DNA of 64,000 nt from Eustoma russellianum (taxonomy: Eukaryota; Streptophyta; Magnoliopsida; Gentianales; Gentianaceae). The DNA is taken from positions 26,941,797 through 27,005,796 of the forward strand of contig AP025048.1 in the NCBI GenBank assembly GCA_036186865.1, read 5' to 3'. A program made the position numbers and the translations under genes. Shown one piece after another: positions 47,892 to 60,198 of this stretch. Below the pieces are notes generated by a model, which was given only the letters and a program-made list of their open reading frames with translations, had not been told where the DNA came from and searched no databases. Each line of letters opens with the position of its first letter. Position 1 is the stretch's first letter.

Positions 47892-49813
47892 ATGGCATCC
47901 ACAAATCTCAAAACCGAACAAGAAGGTATGTCAAGCCAAAGGCCTCCACTCTTTGACGGTGAGTCTTTTATTCAATGGAAACTTAGGATGAAATTATTTC
48001 TTATGGCTATAGACATAGACCTTTGGTCAATAATTGAAGATGGTCCATATGTCCCGTCTAAATTGTCCACTGTAGATGGAGTCACACTAGAAGTGATTAA
48101 AACAAGACAAGACTATACTAGTGAAGACAAAAAGAAACTGAGTATGAATGCTAAGGCCATGCAATTACTCTTAAATGGTTTAAGTAAGAGTGAGTCTAGT
48201 TATGTGTCTAATTGTTCGAGTGCACAAGAAATGTGGAGAATCTTAGAGATGAAACACGAAGGCACGAGTCAAGTAAAAGAGTCTAAAATTAATATGCTTA
48301 TGTCTACTCTTGAGTCTTTCAAGTTGTTGCCAAATGAGTCAATTGTTGATATGGATCTTCGTTTGACTAACATCTATAACTCTCTTGAGTCTCTTGGTAA
48401 GGCTTTTACAACGCAGGAAAAAGTACAGAAAGTCCTATGGAGCCTCCCTTCAGAATGGGATCCTAAAGTGACTGCATAGAAGAAAGCAAGGAGACTAAGT
48501 CAATAAAAATGGAAGAACTCATTGGTTCACTAAAAGTGTATGAAAACAAACTCATTATTCGGAAATCGGAATCAACCAAACAAGGTAAGACAATTGCTTT
48601 CAAATCAAATGAATACGTCTCCCCTCCCTCCGATCACGTAGAAGATAGTGATTCCGAATCGGATAATGATGACTTAATTCTATTGGCTAAAGGACTAAGA
48701 AGATTCATGAGAAAATCATTTAGAAATAAAAACAAGGGCACTACATCTAAAAGAAATAAAAACAAGTCAAATGATAAGGACATTAAATGTTATGAATGCG
48801 GCAAACTCGGACACTTATCATATGACTGTCCAAACAAAGAAAAGCAAACTAATAAGTACCCTGACAAGGAGCGGAACAAAAATAGACCCGTCTCAGATCC
48901 TAAACAAAGGAAACGTGCACTAAAGGCCTCCACATGGAGTGATTCATCAGACTCTGAATCTGAGACCGAAGAGGAGACCGCTCAAGTTTGCTTCGCTTCA
49001 AAGACGTCTAATGAGGTATCATCTGACTCTGACTCTGACTCTGAACCTTCTTACGATGATCTATTTAGTCAATATCTTGAGTTACATAAATTTACTAAGA
49101 CTCTCGCAAAAGAAAAGAAACGTTTAATTGAAGACAAGAAACTGTTAGAATCTTCTAACGAGAATCTTGTCGCTCAATTAAGCGATTCAAAGAAAGAGTC
49201 TTCATGCGTCATCACTGCATTAAAAACCGAGATCTCATCATTAACGTCTCAAAATAATGAAATGAAATCCGAGATTTCAAATTTGAAATCAAGGAATATA
49301 GACTTGGAGAAAATGATGAAACAATTCGATACAGGGTCAAACATGCTGCATCGCATCATATTATCACAAAAGCATGACAGTGACAAAACTGGATTGGGGT
49401 ACGTTGATACTAACGAGGTATCAACCAAACCAACCAAGTTTGTTGTGTCTAAAAAGGAAGACACCCCTAAGCATCAAGTGGCGTCTAAGATGACGCAAAA
49501 AGCGCCCCCTTCCACACGCCCCACTCCCTCATATCATGTGAAATATAATATTGTACCATATAGATATGAGAAGAAGAGATCAATGCATACACGGAATGCA
49601 TATCATCCACGCACTACGCACACGCACACGCACACAAGGACATATCACAAACGTCCTTCATATAATGAGTATAGAGGAGTCCTTGGGCAAAGACCCAAAG
49701 TACATGCACCACATGTATACTATATTGCACCTTCATCTACATTCTTGCCATTTGATAGACCGAGAAGGATCACCCAAGTATGGGTACCGAAAGGTACCTT
49801 TACCAAAAGGTGA
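47892..49813 (+). pseudogene. gag: Element E gag (one frameshift)
   Basis: ATG at 47892 opens a UBN2-type gag domain (FDGESFIQWKLRMKLFLMAID). A one-base deletion near 48475 produces TAG at 48477-48479. The rest is open from about 48480 to 49813: GSLKVYENKL, acidic Asp/Ser stretch, zinc knuckle CYECGKLGHLSYDC (48788-48829), Ser/Asp/Glu-rich region, a coiled coil (LKTEISSLTSQNNEMKSEI) and a basic His/Thr-rich tail ending TFTKR and TGA (49811-49813). The product packages the element RNA into virus-like particles. It is the best-preserved gag in the window. Confidence 0.94.
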
Positions 49814-49817
49814 TTAA

Positions 49818-52800
49818 CTAACTCGAAAGGACCCAAAATTAAAAGGGTACCTAAATCACCTTTTTACATTGCAGGGAGACCACTCATCAAAAGACACATC
49901 AATAAAGTGGTTCCTTGACAGTGGGTGCTCGAGGCACATGACGGGCGACCCGAGCCTCTTCTCCAAATTAAAGAAGGTCACAAAAGGCGGATCCGTGACC
50001 TTTGGAGACAACAATGAAGGCAAGATCATTGGTAAAGGTACGATTGGAAATCCGAATACACTCCAAATCTCCAACGTGTTTTTGGTAAGCAACTTATCTT
50101 ACAATCTTCTTAGTATTTCTCAATTTGTTGACAATGGTTTCAATGTGTGATTTACTCACCCTTATTGTAATATAATAGATAAAAATGGAGAAACCGTTTT
50201 AAAAGGAAAACGTGAAGGAAATATATTCACCCTATCTATGGATGATGTAGTAGATGCCAAAGTTAAATGTTTTATGTCAAATGAACCCAATGTGAATTTG
50301 TGGCATAGACGTTTAGGACACATAGGTATTTCTACACTAGAAAAATTGCAACGAAAGAACCTAGTACGGGGATTGCCTAAGCTTGATTTAGACAACTTTC
50401 AGTTGTGTGAATCTTGCATAAAAGGCAAACAAACACGTGAGTCACTTAAGCCTAAAAATGAGATAAGCACGACTAGAATACTAGAACTGTTGCATATCGA
50501 TTTGTTTGGTTCTAGTCGCACTACAAGCCTTGGTGGGCGTCACTATGCATGCGTAATTGTTGACGACTTTTCTCGCTATACTTGGACTTTATTTCTTGCA
50601 CATAAGGATGATAGCGCCGGAGAAATCGCTAAATTAATTAAACAACTTAAAAATCAATACGGCGTAAATGTGAAAAGAATAAGAAGCGATAGAGGCGGTG
50701 AGTTTAAAAATAAAGAGATGATTTCATTTTGTGAAGAAAAAGGAATTAAGCATGAGTTTTCGCCACCTAGAACTCCACAATTAAATGGAGTAGTAGAAAG
50801 AAAGAATCGCACACTACAAGAAATCACTAGAACCATGCTTTGCGAAAATAAATTGCCTAGATTTCTGTGGGCGGAAGCCGTAAATTGTGCATGCTATATT
50901 GTAAATCGCCTATCTATAAGAAAGAAAATAAACAAGACGCCTTACGAAATTTTGAATGATCGTATGCCTAAGATAGATTATTTTCGTGTGTTTGGATGCA
51001 AATGCTTTGTATTGAATACAAAAGATAACTTAGATAAATTTGAATCCAAATCGATTGAGTGCATTTTTATTGGGTATTCCATTAATTCAAAAGCATATAG
51101 ATGTTATGATCCTCTCACTAGACAAATCATAGAATCTATTCATGTTAAATTCAATGAATTTGGAGAAGTTGATAAAGAAAAGGAATATGATGATGATTTT
51201 GAATTGAAACCCGCTTTAGATGAAGAAAATGATTCTTTTAATATGCATGAGATGAATGAAACACTAGAAATGCATGATCATATAGAAATGCATGATAACT
51301 TAGAAAATAATCAACCAAGATGGCATAGAGATCACCCACATGATCTCATCATAGGCGACATCACTCACGGTGTGCGACCACGTAGAAGAATCACTTCGGA
51401 TGAAATAAATGAATTTCATGCTATGATTTCTGAAATTGAGCCTAAGAATGTGCATGATGCTTTGAGTGATTCATCTTGGATTGATGCTATGCATGACGAA
51501 CTTAATCAATTCGTTAGAAATGATGTATGGGATTTAGTGCCACGACCACAAGATAAGACAATAATAGGCACAAAGTGGGTGTTTAGGAACAAAATGAATG
51601 AAGAAGGAAAAGTCGTTAGAAATAAAGCAAGACTCGTAGCTCAAGGATATAATCAAGAAGAAGGAATAGACTACGATGAAACATTTGCACCCGTAGCACG
51701 TTTAGAAGCTATACGACTTTTACTTGCTATTGCTTGCATGAAAGATTTTAAATTGTATCAAATGGACGTCAAAAGTGCTTTTCTAAACGGATTTATACAA
51801 GAAGAAGTATACGTGAAGCAACCACCTGGTTTTGAAGATTTGAAACATCCTGATCACGTGTACAAATTAAAGAAGGCACTATATGGACTAAAGCAAGCGC
51901 CTAGAGCATGGTATGATCGTTTTGCTACTTTTCTTTTAGAAAATAATTTTAAACGTGGTACTATAGATAGTACACTATTTTTGAAACAAGAAAAATCAGA
52001 TTTACTTATTATTCAAATTTACGTAGATGACATTATTTTTGGTTCTACCTCACATAGACTCGTTAAGGATTTTGAAAATTGTATGAAAGCTGAATTTGAA
52101 ATGTCTATGGTTGGTGAACTTAACTATTTTCTTGGCTTGCAGATTAAGCAAACGAGTAAAGGAATTCATATAAGCCAAGCTAAGTACGTAAACGACATGA
52201 TCAAGAAATTCAATTTTGAAAATTTGAAACCATCCCCCACGCCTATGAGTGTCACTACTAAATTAGACAAAGATGAACATGGTAAAGATGTTGATAATGG
52301 ATTATATAGATCTATGATAGGTTCTTTACTATATTTAATTGCTAGTAGGCCTGACATCATGTTTAGCGTATGCATGTGTGCTCGTTTTCAAAGTCAACCT
52401 AAGGTGTCACACTTAAATGCAGTAAAAAGAATATTTCGCTATATTAAGCACACGCCCACCTTAGGTATTTGGTACGATAAGGATTCTACATTTGACTTAC
52501 ATGCTTACACTGATGCAGATTATGGTGGCTGCAAAATAGATAGAAAAAGCACGAGCGGAACTTGCCAATTTATAGGAAATTCCCTTATTTCATGGTTTTC
52601 CAAAAAGCAAGCAAGTGTTGCTTTGTCCACTACTGAGGCTGAGTATATGGCTCTTAGCCTTTGTTGCACACAGTTGTTGTGGATAAAACAACAACTTTCG
52701 GACTTTGGAATTACCGTAGATAAAATTCCTATATATTGTGATAGTATGAGTGCAATAAATTTGTCTAAGAACCCCGTATTACACTCTAAGGCTAACCATA

Positions 52801-52970
52801 TAGAAGTTCGCTATCATTTTCTTCGTGATCACGTTAACAATGGTAATATTGTCATAGATCACGTACGCACAGAATCACAAGTAGCGGATATATTTACTAA
52901 GGCCTTAAATCAAGCCACATTTGAATCTCTCCGTTCTAAATTAGGCATGCTTCCTATTGATGTGATTTAA
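49818..52970 (+). pseudogene. pol: Element E pol (one premature stop)
   Basis: The pol frame opens at 49818, after a TAA at 49815-49817. The protease motif WFLDSGCSRHMTGD lies near 49909. TGA at 50148-50150 replaces a Cys codon present in A and D (GFNVCFTH). From 50238 there are 910 open codons: zinc-binding LWHRRLGHIG with CESC (residues about 20-65), integrase core HIDLF, VDDFSRYTW, SDRGGEF, VERKNR (about 80-215), RT from KWVFRNKMNEEG (about 445) with YQMDVKSAFLNG and YVDDIIFGS (about 595), and RNase H YTDADYGGC, STTEAEYMAL (about 755-900). Apart from the stop, all catalytic motifs are present. Confidence 0.95.
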
Positions 52971-53238
52971 TGCGATATTATTTGATTTACTTTCCTTTTT
53001 GACAGGAATCTTTTGATTAACTTTCCAAAATAAAGGGGGAGAGAGAAGCATGATTTAAGGGAGAGAGAGAGAGATTTAAGGGAGAGAGATCACTGATTGA
53101 TCCTAATTGCATGAATCAAGGGGGAGCCGGATTTGAAATTCGAAATTCAAATTTCAAATCTGTGCATAATTCAAGGGGGAGAGATAACACTTAAATCATG
53201 TACACTTGTTATTTTGAAAATCATCAAAAGGGGGAGAT
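52971..53238 (+). other. Element E 3' untranslated region with repeated polypurine tracts
   Basis: The PPT next to the LTR is AAAAGGGGGAGAT (53227-53238). Similar tracts occur at 53031-53046 (AAATAAAGGGGGAGAG), 53056-53089 (purine-only GGGAGAGAGAG stretches), 53118-53126 and 53173-53183. No coding sequence. Confidence 0.85.
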
Positions 53239-56200
53239 TGTAGAAATATGAGGGTTTGAGTGATTTTAAAATAAGAAATTTGAATATGTATATATATATA
53301 TAAACGTTGAGTATATATATATACACAAGTGTACATGTATGCATGATAACTTGCCTTATTTAGCTTACATATTATGTTGCCGTACTAACGAGCCATGAAG
53401 CGTTAAAGCTTACATCATATGGCGAACATTTGTTGAGTTTATACTATTTTCAGGTGCCACAATTAATGAACTAAAGTAGTTCATTAAGTGAAGTACTTAG
53501 TCTAATAAACTAAGTAGTTCATTAAAGGAAGATGCATTTGGAAAAGGCACAAAGGCAACATGGCTATGAATGGAAAGTCTTCTCCTCCTCCACACATCAA
53601 TGTCACACGTTTTTAATAGATATATATATACTATATTTTCAGATTTTTTATAAAAGGCACATACACATTTATTCCAACGTACTATCGACACGTTATATAT
53701 CTTACGAACGTACGTTTACGTCACACCACTATACTTAACTCATATTTATGAGTATATTCAGATCTTATATCATATGATATAAGATATGGTGATGACAAGT
53801 TAAATACGACACGATAAAAGGTTCTAAACCGAAATTTGTCGTATCGGGCGATACCAAAACTTCACCAACGTGTCACGTACTTGCCATAAATAAATGGCCA
53901 GCCCATATACATCAAAATTCATTAAAAATTTCGTGCCATACACTGTTTATTGAGACAAAAATACTTTCCATGTTGGCACACACAAATCACCCCACATTTA
54001 GGCTAAAATGTGAAGATTCCAATTTTATTTTTGTCACATGTTTATGGTACCACTTTAAATCAGCCAAGTGCTAAAAATTAAAGTATATATTATATATATT
54101 ATGTATAACATAATATATATAGCATGTGCAAAAGTTGGAATTTAAATTAGAGAAAAATCGGGTAATCGATAGATATCGAAAATTCGGTTTTCTACGCACT
54201 TGACATGGAACGTTTTTCTTGAACATGATGTGGCACGTATCTAGACACTTTTTACATATAATATACATCTTAAAGTGTTCTAGAAAATTAAATTAAGGGC
54301 TGATTGGAATATTACATGTGTATAATATTAAATGTGCACTATTTTTCAAAGTTAGCAAAAATAAATTTCAGCACATGCATATACACACTTAAACGTTACC
54401 CAAGCTGATGTGGAGCACATGTGGAGCCTTGTTGGCATGTTGATTGGTCAAGAATCAATCATACAATGTTGATGAATCAAAGAGAGAAGCTACAAAAGGT
54501 AAGTTTTCAACATACACCTCTCTTATGTCACATGCTGAAAATTTCAGCATGTCACACACCTTAATGGCCGAATTCTTAAGGCTTAAGGAATATATTTTGT
54601 TTATTTTGCATTAAGGAATAAATCAAATGAGTTATGGAAATGATTTGAATTGTCTTAAGTGTGATATTCTTTATATCACACATGCTGAAATTTTTCAGCA
54701 TGTGTGAGAAGGTGTTATGGCCGAATTTCACCCTCCTTGGTGTCCAAGTTCATTCTCAATCTTGTGGCAAGACTTGCCCTAAATATTGGTTGTATTTTTA
54801 TGGAAGAAATTCAAAGAAAAATGGAAGAAATATTAATTTAATCTCACATGGTAAATGCTGAAAATTTCAGCATTAAACAACTTGATGTGGCCGATTTTTT
54901 TTGAGAAGGAAGGAAGGATTTTTGTGTCTCAAACTTTATGACATATTGTGACTATTTTGGCATGATTTGATAATTGATTATTTGGCATATATTTAGTGTT
55001 TTTTTTCAGAATATCCATGTCATCAAATGATGACAACAATGAGCCAATCAAAAGGTGCCAAGTAAGCAATGACTAAATGATGGTCCAATGGAGTGATGCC
55101 AAGTAAGCAAAATGTTGTCACCATGATGTCTCACACTCTCTCAAGCAATTAAAAGGAAAGTTTCAAGAGGGGAGAAGAGGTATAGGGGACGGCCTGGACT
55201 TGATTAAAAAAAGAGAAGAGAAGAAAAAACAAAAGCAAGACCAAGAATCATATTCAAAAGTGATCAAAGTGCAAAAGCTTTCTTCTCCTACACTTTCTTT
55301 CTTTCTTCTCTTGTAATAAGCCTATTGTATTTGATTTCTTTCATCCTTGAATAGGCTTCATAGAAACCACCATTCATATATCTTTGTACAAGATTGATCA
55401 AGGTGTGATCAATCTTCATTCTTACGAGGTGGTGGTGTTCATGTGAATTGTACTCACAATACAAGGTTTGTAAAGGGTTGGAGTTAAGGTGTAACTCTAT
55501 CAACCCTGCGGTAAGGTGTACTGCGTGTGTGAAATTAGTGTGAACCAAGGAAGGTGTTCCTTGAAGACTGGAGTAGGTTGTTTATAACCGAACCAGTATA
55601 AAATTCTTGGTGCAATTTACTTTCTGCATTTACGTTTCAGTTTCTGCACTGTTTACTTATATTATTGACGTTCGCAAAAATAGTAAACGTTTTCTAAAAA
55701 TTATAAAATTTTCTAGAAACATACATAAACGTTCTAGGGTTAATTTGGCACAAGTTTCAACCCTTTTGGACAAGTATAAGTCATCCAAACATCAAAAGTT
55801 CTGAGACTAGTGCAGTCTGATTTTCAGATTTGCAAAGGTTGAGACTTTGGGTGTATTTGACCTACTTCCCAAAAGAATTTTCAAAAACTGTTTCAACGCA
55901 TTTAAATATAGTGTGTGAAGAGTTATTGGTCAAATTTTCAGATCATTTGGACATTCACACAAATAGGAATTAATTTTTCAAAACCATCTACCGTTTCTGG
56001 CAGAATTGCACAATCTGAGTGCCAACGGTTTTTGAAGGGGTTAAAGGTTGAATTTTGATTTGAAATTTTTAGGGGACCCTCACAACATCTGAGGCTAAGT
56101 TCTCTCAAAATGTCATAATTTTTGGAGACCTCTAACCTAGTTTTTAAATCGTTTTAAAACTGGTACTGAAAACAGAATCTGTTTTCAGAACTTGAATTAG

Positions 56201-56284
56201 TTAGGGTTAAAGAAATTTTAAAAACCATATTTTCCGCACCACCTATTCAACCCCCCCTTCTAGTGGTGCCTTGCAGATCCTACA
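53239..56284 (+). repeat. Element E 3' LTR (3.05 kb)
   Basis: Near-identical to 44790-47837, with a few substitutions and length changes in the (TA)n and T-runs. The palindrome modules recur at about 54531-54890. It ends at 56284, followed by the TGATT duplication. Confidence 0.97.
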
Positions 56285-58627
56285 TGATTATGTGCATACT
56301 TGAATGTCTAGAAGCTTAAGACATGATTTTTAGTGAAAATATGCCTAAGTTGTTATCTTTTCTTATGTATTGAAAAGTTGGATAATAGACCTCTCTTATG
56401 TTGTAATATAAAGCATGTTTAAACTGGAAATAAGAGTTAAAAGTGACGGATTAGGGGCTGCCCTATGTTTGGTATTAAAGGAAACATGATTGGTATGAAA
56501 CCTAGCATTTTTAGTGGTTTTAGTATGAGAAATTGTTGGACTAGAGGGCTGTTTTGTTTAGAGGGAATGAAAAGCCCATATGAACGACTTTTGCATACTA
56601 AAGAGGGACTTTAATTAGTACATGGAAGCCTTATTATGTCTATTGAATGACCGTTAACTTGGATCATAGGCTAAAGAACAAAATTAGGAAGGAAAGGATA
56701 CTTTTATGCATGTCGGTTGAAAACAGAATCCTGGACAGATTTTAGCTAAATTGATGAACTTAGTTCAGGACCTTCTAAACTTTAGATTGAGCTTATTTTT
56801 GGTATGGTCGTATCTTATCATGTCTATTTTATTGTGGAGTTGGAATTTCTCGAAAATCGTTTATGGATTGGTCAGAAATGAATTTTTAGTATCAAGGGGT
56901 CAAAACAGTTCCTGGTTGTACCACCGTGGGGAGAAAAATTATTTAAGTGATTTAAACATCTTGGATTGATATGAAATTTTTACAAGAAGTACCTAAGACA
57001 TAGAGCTAAGTATCCATGTAAATAAATTGGTTTTATCTATTGATCTTGGTGGTAAACCATTAAGGTGAAGTTGGTGTAACATTCTGGAAAGCAGGGCAGA
57101 TTGACCCTTTGTGCTTATATGACTTGTATTGTGTTTATTTTGACTTGTTTTGGTAAATGGGCATTTGAATATTGTTTATGAAAGTAATAGAAAAGATTTC
57201 CAGGTTCGAAATGAGCCCCATAATGAGTTTATGGATGGAGACAAGGTAAGGAACAAAGTTGAGAGTACAGCAGAATTCCTGTTGTACCCTTGTTGAGAAT
57301 TATTTTTATTGAGGTACCCACGCTTGTCGGAATCGTGTGAAATTTGTACAGAATATAGTTAAGATCATGTGGTGCATGTCCATATTTTTATTTTCTGGAA
57401 AACAGACTAAAAAGGTTGATTTTGAGGCCGGGCAATACAGGGCATGCTGCTGGAACGTTTTCCAGCCCATGAAGAAAGTTGTTTATGATGCTATAAGTGC
57501 ATTTTACCACGTTGCATCCCATGCACTTGCATTGACATGCTCATATGTTACATGATCATGATTTTATTGATGTTTTATATAAAGTTTCTGTTTTGAAAGA
57601 ATTCCGTCCTTTCAGGCCAGCTTAACCCGCTACAGATCTGGGGTTAATTGATCTGAAGAGTTATAAGAACCGAGCCAGGCCCGGTATAATAGGTCTGAAG
57701 GTGATCATGATTATAAGAACCGATCCAGGCCTGGTATAATAGGTCTGATGAGATATAAGAACCGAACGAGGTCCGGTATAATAGACCTGAAGGTGATCAT
57801 GTTATAAGAACCGAGTCATGCCCGGTATAATAGGCTGACACACTCTCTTGTTTTATGATAAGCATGATCTAAAAGAAGGAAAGAAAGTTCAAGTATTTTT
57901 TTATGAGCATGTCTAAATGAAAGAAAGAATGTTTCCCGCTGCATTTACATTGCATTCACATTTTCATACACATTACGCATGATACCTATTCATAGAAGTA
58001 AGGGTTGGCTATAGCACATAGAATCTGACTAAGTGATGACATTTAGATTTTAGCTAAGTGTTGATATGACTTTAAGTATGATGCTTCGGAAAGGTATTGG
58101 CAGGTATGTTTTAACTTAAGAAATTGGGGTTTGATTCTTGTATGCCGTTTTCTATTTATTGTATGGTGTTATTGTATACTTGCTGGCGACTATGTCGCTT
58201 ACCCATTTATTTTCCCCCCAGAGCCAGGTAATGAAGTCGAGTGGATTGACGATGAGCCAAGGGTGCCATACCCGTAGGTTATTGAAGTTGCGGATAAGAG
58301 AATGATGAAGGAAGCCTTTGATGAACCTTTGGGACATTTTGGGACTTAGCTATTTTTGGTTTCTCTTTCGGACTATGTTGGTATAATTTTCGCGGAGTAG
58401 TTTGCCATCGGTTCAGTTTGTATAATTTTGCTATGTATTCGCGATTTGAGACTTTCGGATTAAGGTTCAAATTCTGCCGTATTTTTATCTACCTATTAAG
58501 ATCGTGACTTTGTAATCCATGTTTATCCATGGGTTTTACGAGTTAAGTATCGACGCTTTGTATTTTTCCGAAAGGGAAAGTACGGCGGGTGCACCGTACG
58601 AGGGGTAGCCGAGTACGGGGCGCTACA
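56285..58627 (+). repeat. Element G 5' LTR, second segment (right of E)
   Basis: Resumes with the TGATT duplication and runs to CGCTACA at 58627. It contains a tandem array (57661-57838). Open frames at 56751-56969 and 57337-57555 have no recognisable motif. No gene seen. Confidence 0.93.
57661..57838. repeat. Tandem array in the G LTR, four copies of about 43-50 bp
   Basis: Units contain TTATAAGAACCGAGCCAGGC and CCGGTATAATAGGTCTGA, alternating with GTGATCATG. Units begin near 57661, 57711, 57754 and 57802. Confidence 0.9.
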
Positions 58628-58629
58628 GG

Positions 58630-58642
58630 TGGTATCAGAGCC
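58630..58642 (+). other. Primer-binding site of element G
   Basis: TGGTATCAGAGCC two bases after the LTR end. It overlaps an inverted repeat AGAGCC-CA-GGCTCT that is also present at the 36.5 kb remnant. Confidence 0.95.
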
Positions 58643-58908
58643 CAGGCTCTAGATTCGGGCAGAACGTAGAAGCTAAGAGAATTGATCTTAGACTTATGTC
58701 ATGATCATAGAAGAGAGATGACATTAGCTTAGATAACTTAGATTGGAAATAGGGTCCCTTGGTTGGTCTGCTAGCCTGACATGTCGCATATTATCTTTTT
58801 TTTTCCTGCTTTAAATTCTTTTTCCAAGCATGCCTAAATTCAGTCAGTCATTTCGATCCATATATACATACATATATATATATATATATCTTTCTGCTCC
58901 GTATACAG

Positions 58909-60114
58909 ATGGTTCAGACTCGTGGTCGTGGTAGACCTTGCAGAGATGCTGCCTATGCACCCGGACCAAATCCTCCACAACCTCAAGATCAAGTCCCTCC
59001 ACCTCCTCCTCAGAATCAGAATCCACCGCCTCCTCCGCCACTGTAGAATGAAAATCCCCCACCAGCTCAAGGAAACCCTCTTCTGCAAGTGCCACTTCTT
59101 ATTCCGGATTTCCAAGCATTCTGTCAGACCGTAACTCAAATTGGCCAGGGAATGATTCAGCAAGTTGCCCCTCCTCCCCCTTATGAACCCATAAGAGATG
59201 CGCAGTATTACTTTGAGAAGCTTAAGCGAGCGAATGTGCCGCCTTTTGAAGGCAAGTCTGACCCCGATATGGCTAAAAAATGGCTAGATGAAGTGGAGAA
59301 CTGTTTTGAACTGAATGGAGCCCCAGGCAATATGAAAACCCAAGCTGTGAGGCCCTTCCTCCTTGGTGAGGCGAACCAGTGGTGGAAGGCTAAGCTGCAA
59401 CCTTTGCCCCGACCTATCCCATGGGAGAGATTCATCTAAGAGTTCAACAAGTTTTATTTTCCCCCGTCAGTAAAGATGCAAAAGAGACATGATTTTGAAA
59501 TGTTGAAGCAAGAACCTGGTATGACTGTGTCTGAATATGTGAGCAAGTTTCTGGCTTTGGGCAGATTTTCTCCGGCTACGATGAATGATGAGGAATCTAA
59601 GATGGTGAAGTTTGAGAGTGGGCTGAACCCAAGGATTCGTACTTGGTTGGTAAATGTTATCTCTGCTGATTTTGAGGCGCTTGTTGATGCATGTTATCGG
59701 ATCGAGAAGGATTTCATTCATCACGATGCGACGGTGGGTCAGAAAAGAGGAAGGGACACTTTCGGTGATAAAGGAGCAATGAAAATGACTAGACAAAATT
59801 TTCATGGGAGGCAAGGTAGACAGCAGAATCAGAACCAAAGAGGAAATCAGAATCGTGGACAGCGCCGTGGGCAGAATCTGAATAATCAGAGAAATAATCA
59901 AGGGAATCAAGGACAGCAGCAGCAGGCCATTCCCACGTGTCCCCGTTGTCAGAAGAATCATTTGGGCAAGTGCTATGTACAAGCTGGTAAGTGCTTTGGT
60001 TGCGGCAAGACTGGTCATATAATTAGGGATTGTCCTGATAAGGGAGCTGCTTGTACTGGATGTGGAAAGACTGGACATATTCTGAGAGATTGTCGTGAAC
60101 GTGGTGGTCAGTAG
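58909..60114 (+). pseudogene. gag: Element G gag (two internal stops)
   Basis: ATG at 58909 (MVQTRGRGRP) follows a leader of about 280 bp. A Pro/Gln-rich N-terminus is cut by TAG at 59044-59046. The retrotransposon gag domain follows (FEGKSDPDMAKKWLDEVENCF, LLGEANQWWKAK), with TAA at 59437-59439. It continues in the same frame (FYFPPSVKMQKRHDF, LKQEPGMTVSEYVSKF) to a Gln/Asn/Arg-rich stretch and zinc knuckles (CFGCGKTGHIIRDC, CTGCGKTGHILRDC) ending at TAG 60112-60114. All three stops fit C-to-T changes in CAG or CAA codons. The paired knuckles look like an internal duplication. Confidence 0.92.
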
Positions 60115-60198
60115 CAGAGGAACCAACGTCAGCGCTCGATGCGCGTGTGCATGTGATGACCGACACTGCAGTTGAGGAAGCTGGAGACGTCGTGGCTG

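Larger units (their letters stand above)
44790..56284 (+). mobile_element. Element E: complete, young Ty1/copia element (family 1), TGATT target duplication
   Basis: 11,495 bp, plus strand, inside the 5' LTR of G. LTRs 44790-47837 and 53239-56284 (3,048 and 3,046 bp). TGATT at 44785-44789 is repeated at 56285-56289. PBS at 47840, gag 47892-49813, pol to 52970, PPT at 53227-53238. By eye I counted roughly 15-20 substitutions between the LTRs, so it is recent. Even so, gag has a frameshift and pol one premature stop. Confidence 0.97.

Noticed and set aside
49847..49874. 28 bp GT-AG segment that would also join gag and pol frames in E
   Set aside because: Too short for a plant spliceosomal intron and it leaves the upstream TGA in place.
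58630..58642. tRNA gene at the PBS positions
   Set aside because: Only 12-13 bases match a tRNA 3' end; no cloverleaf around them.
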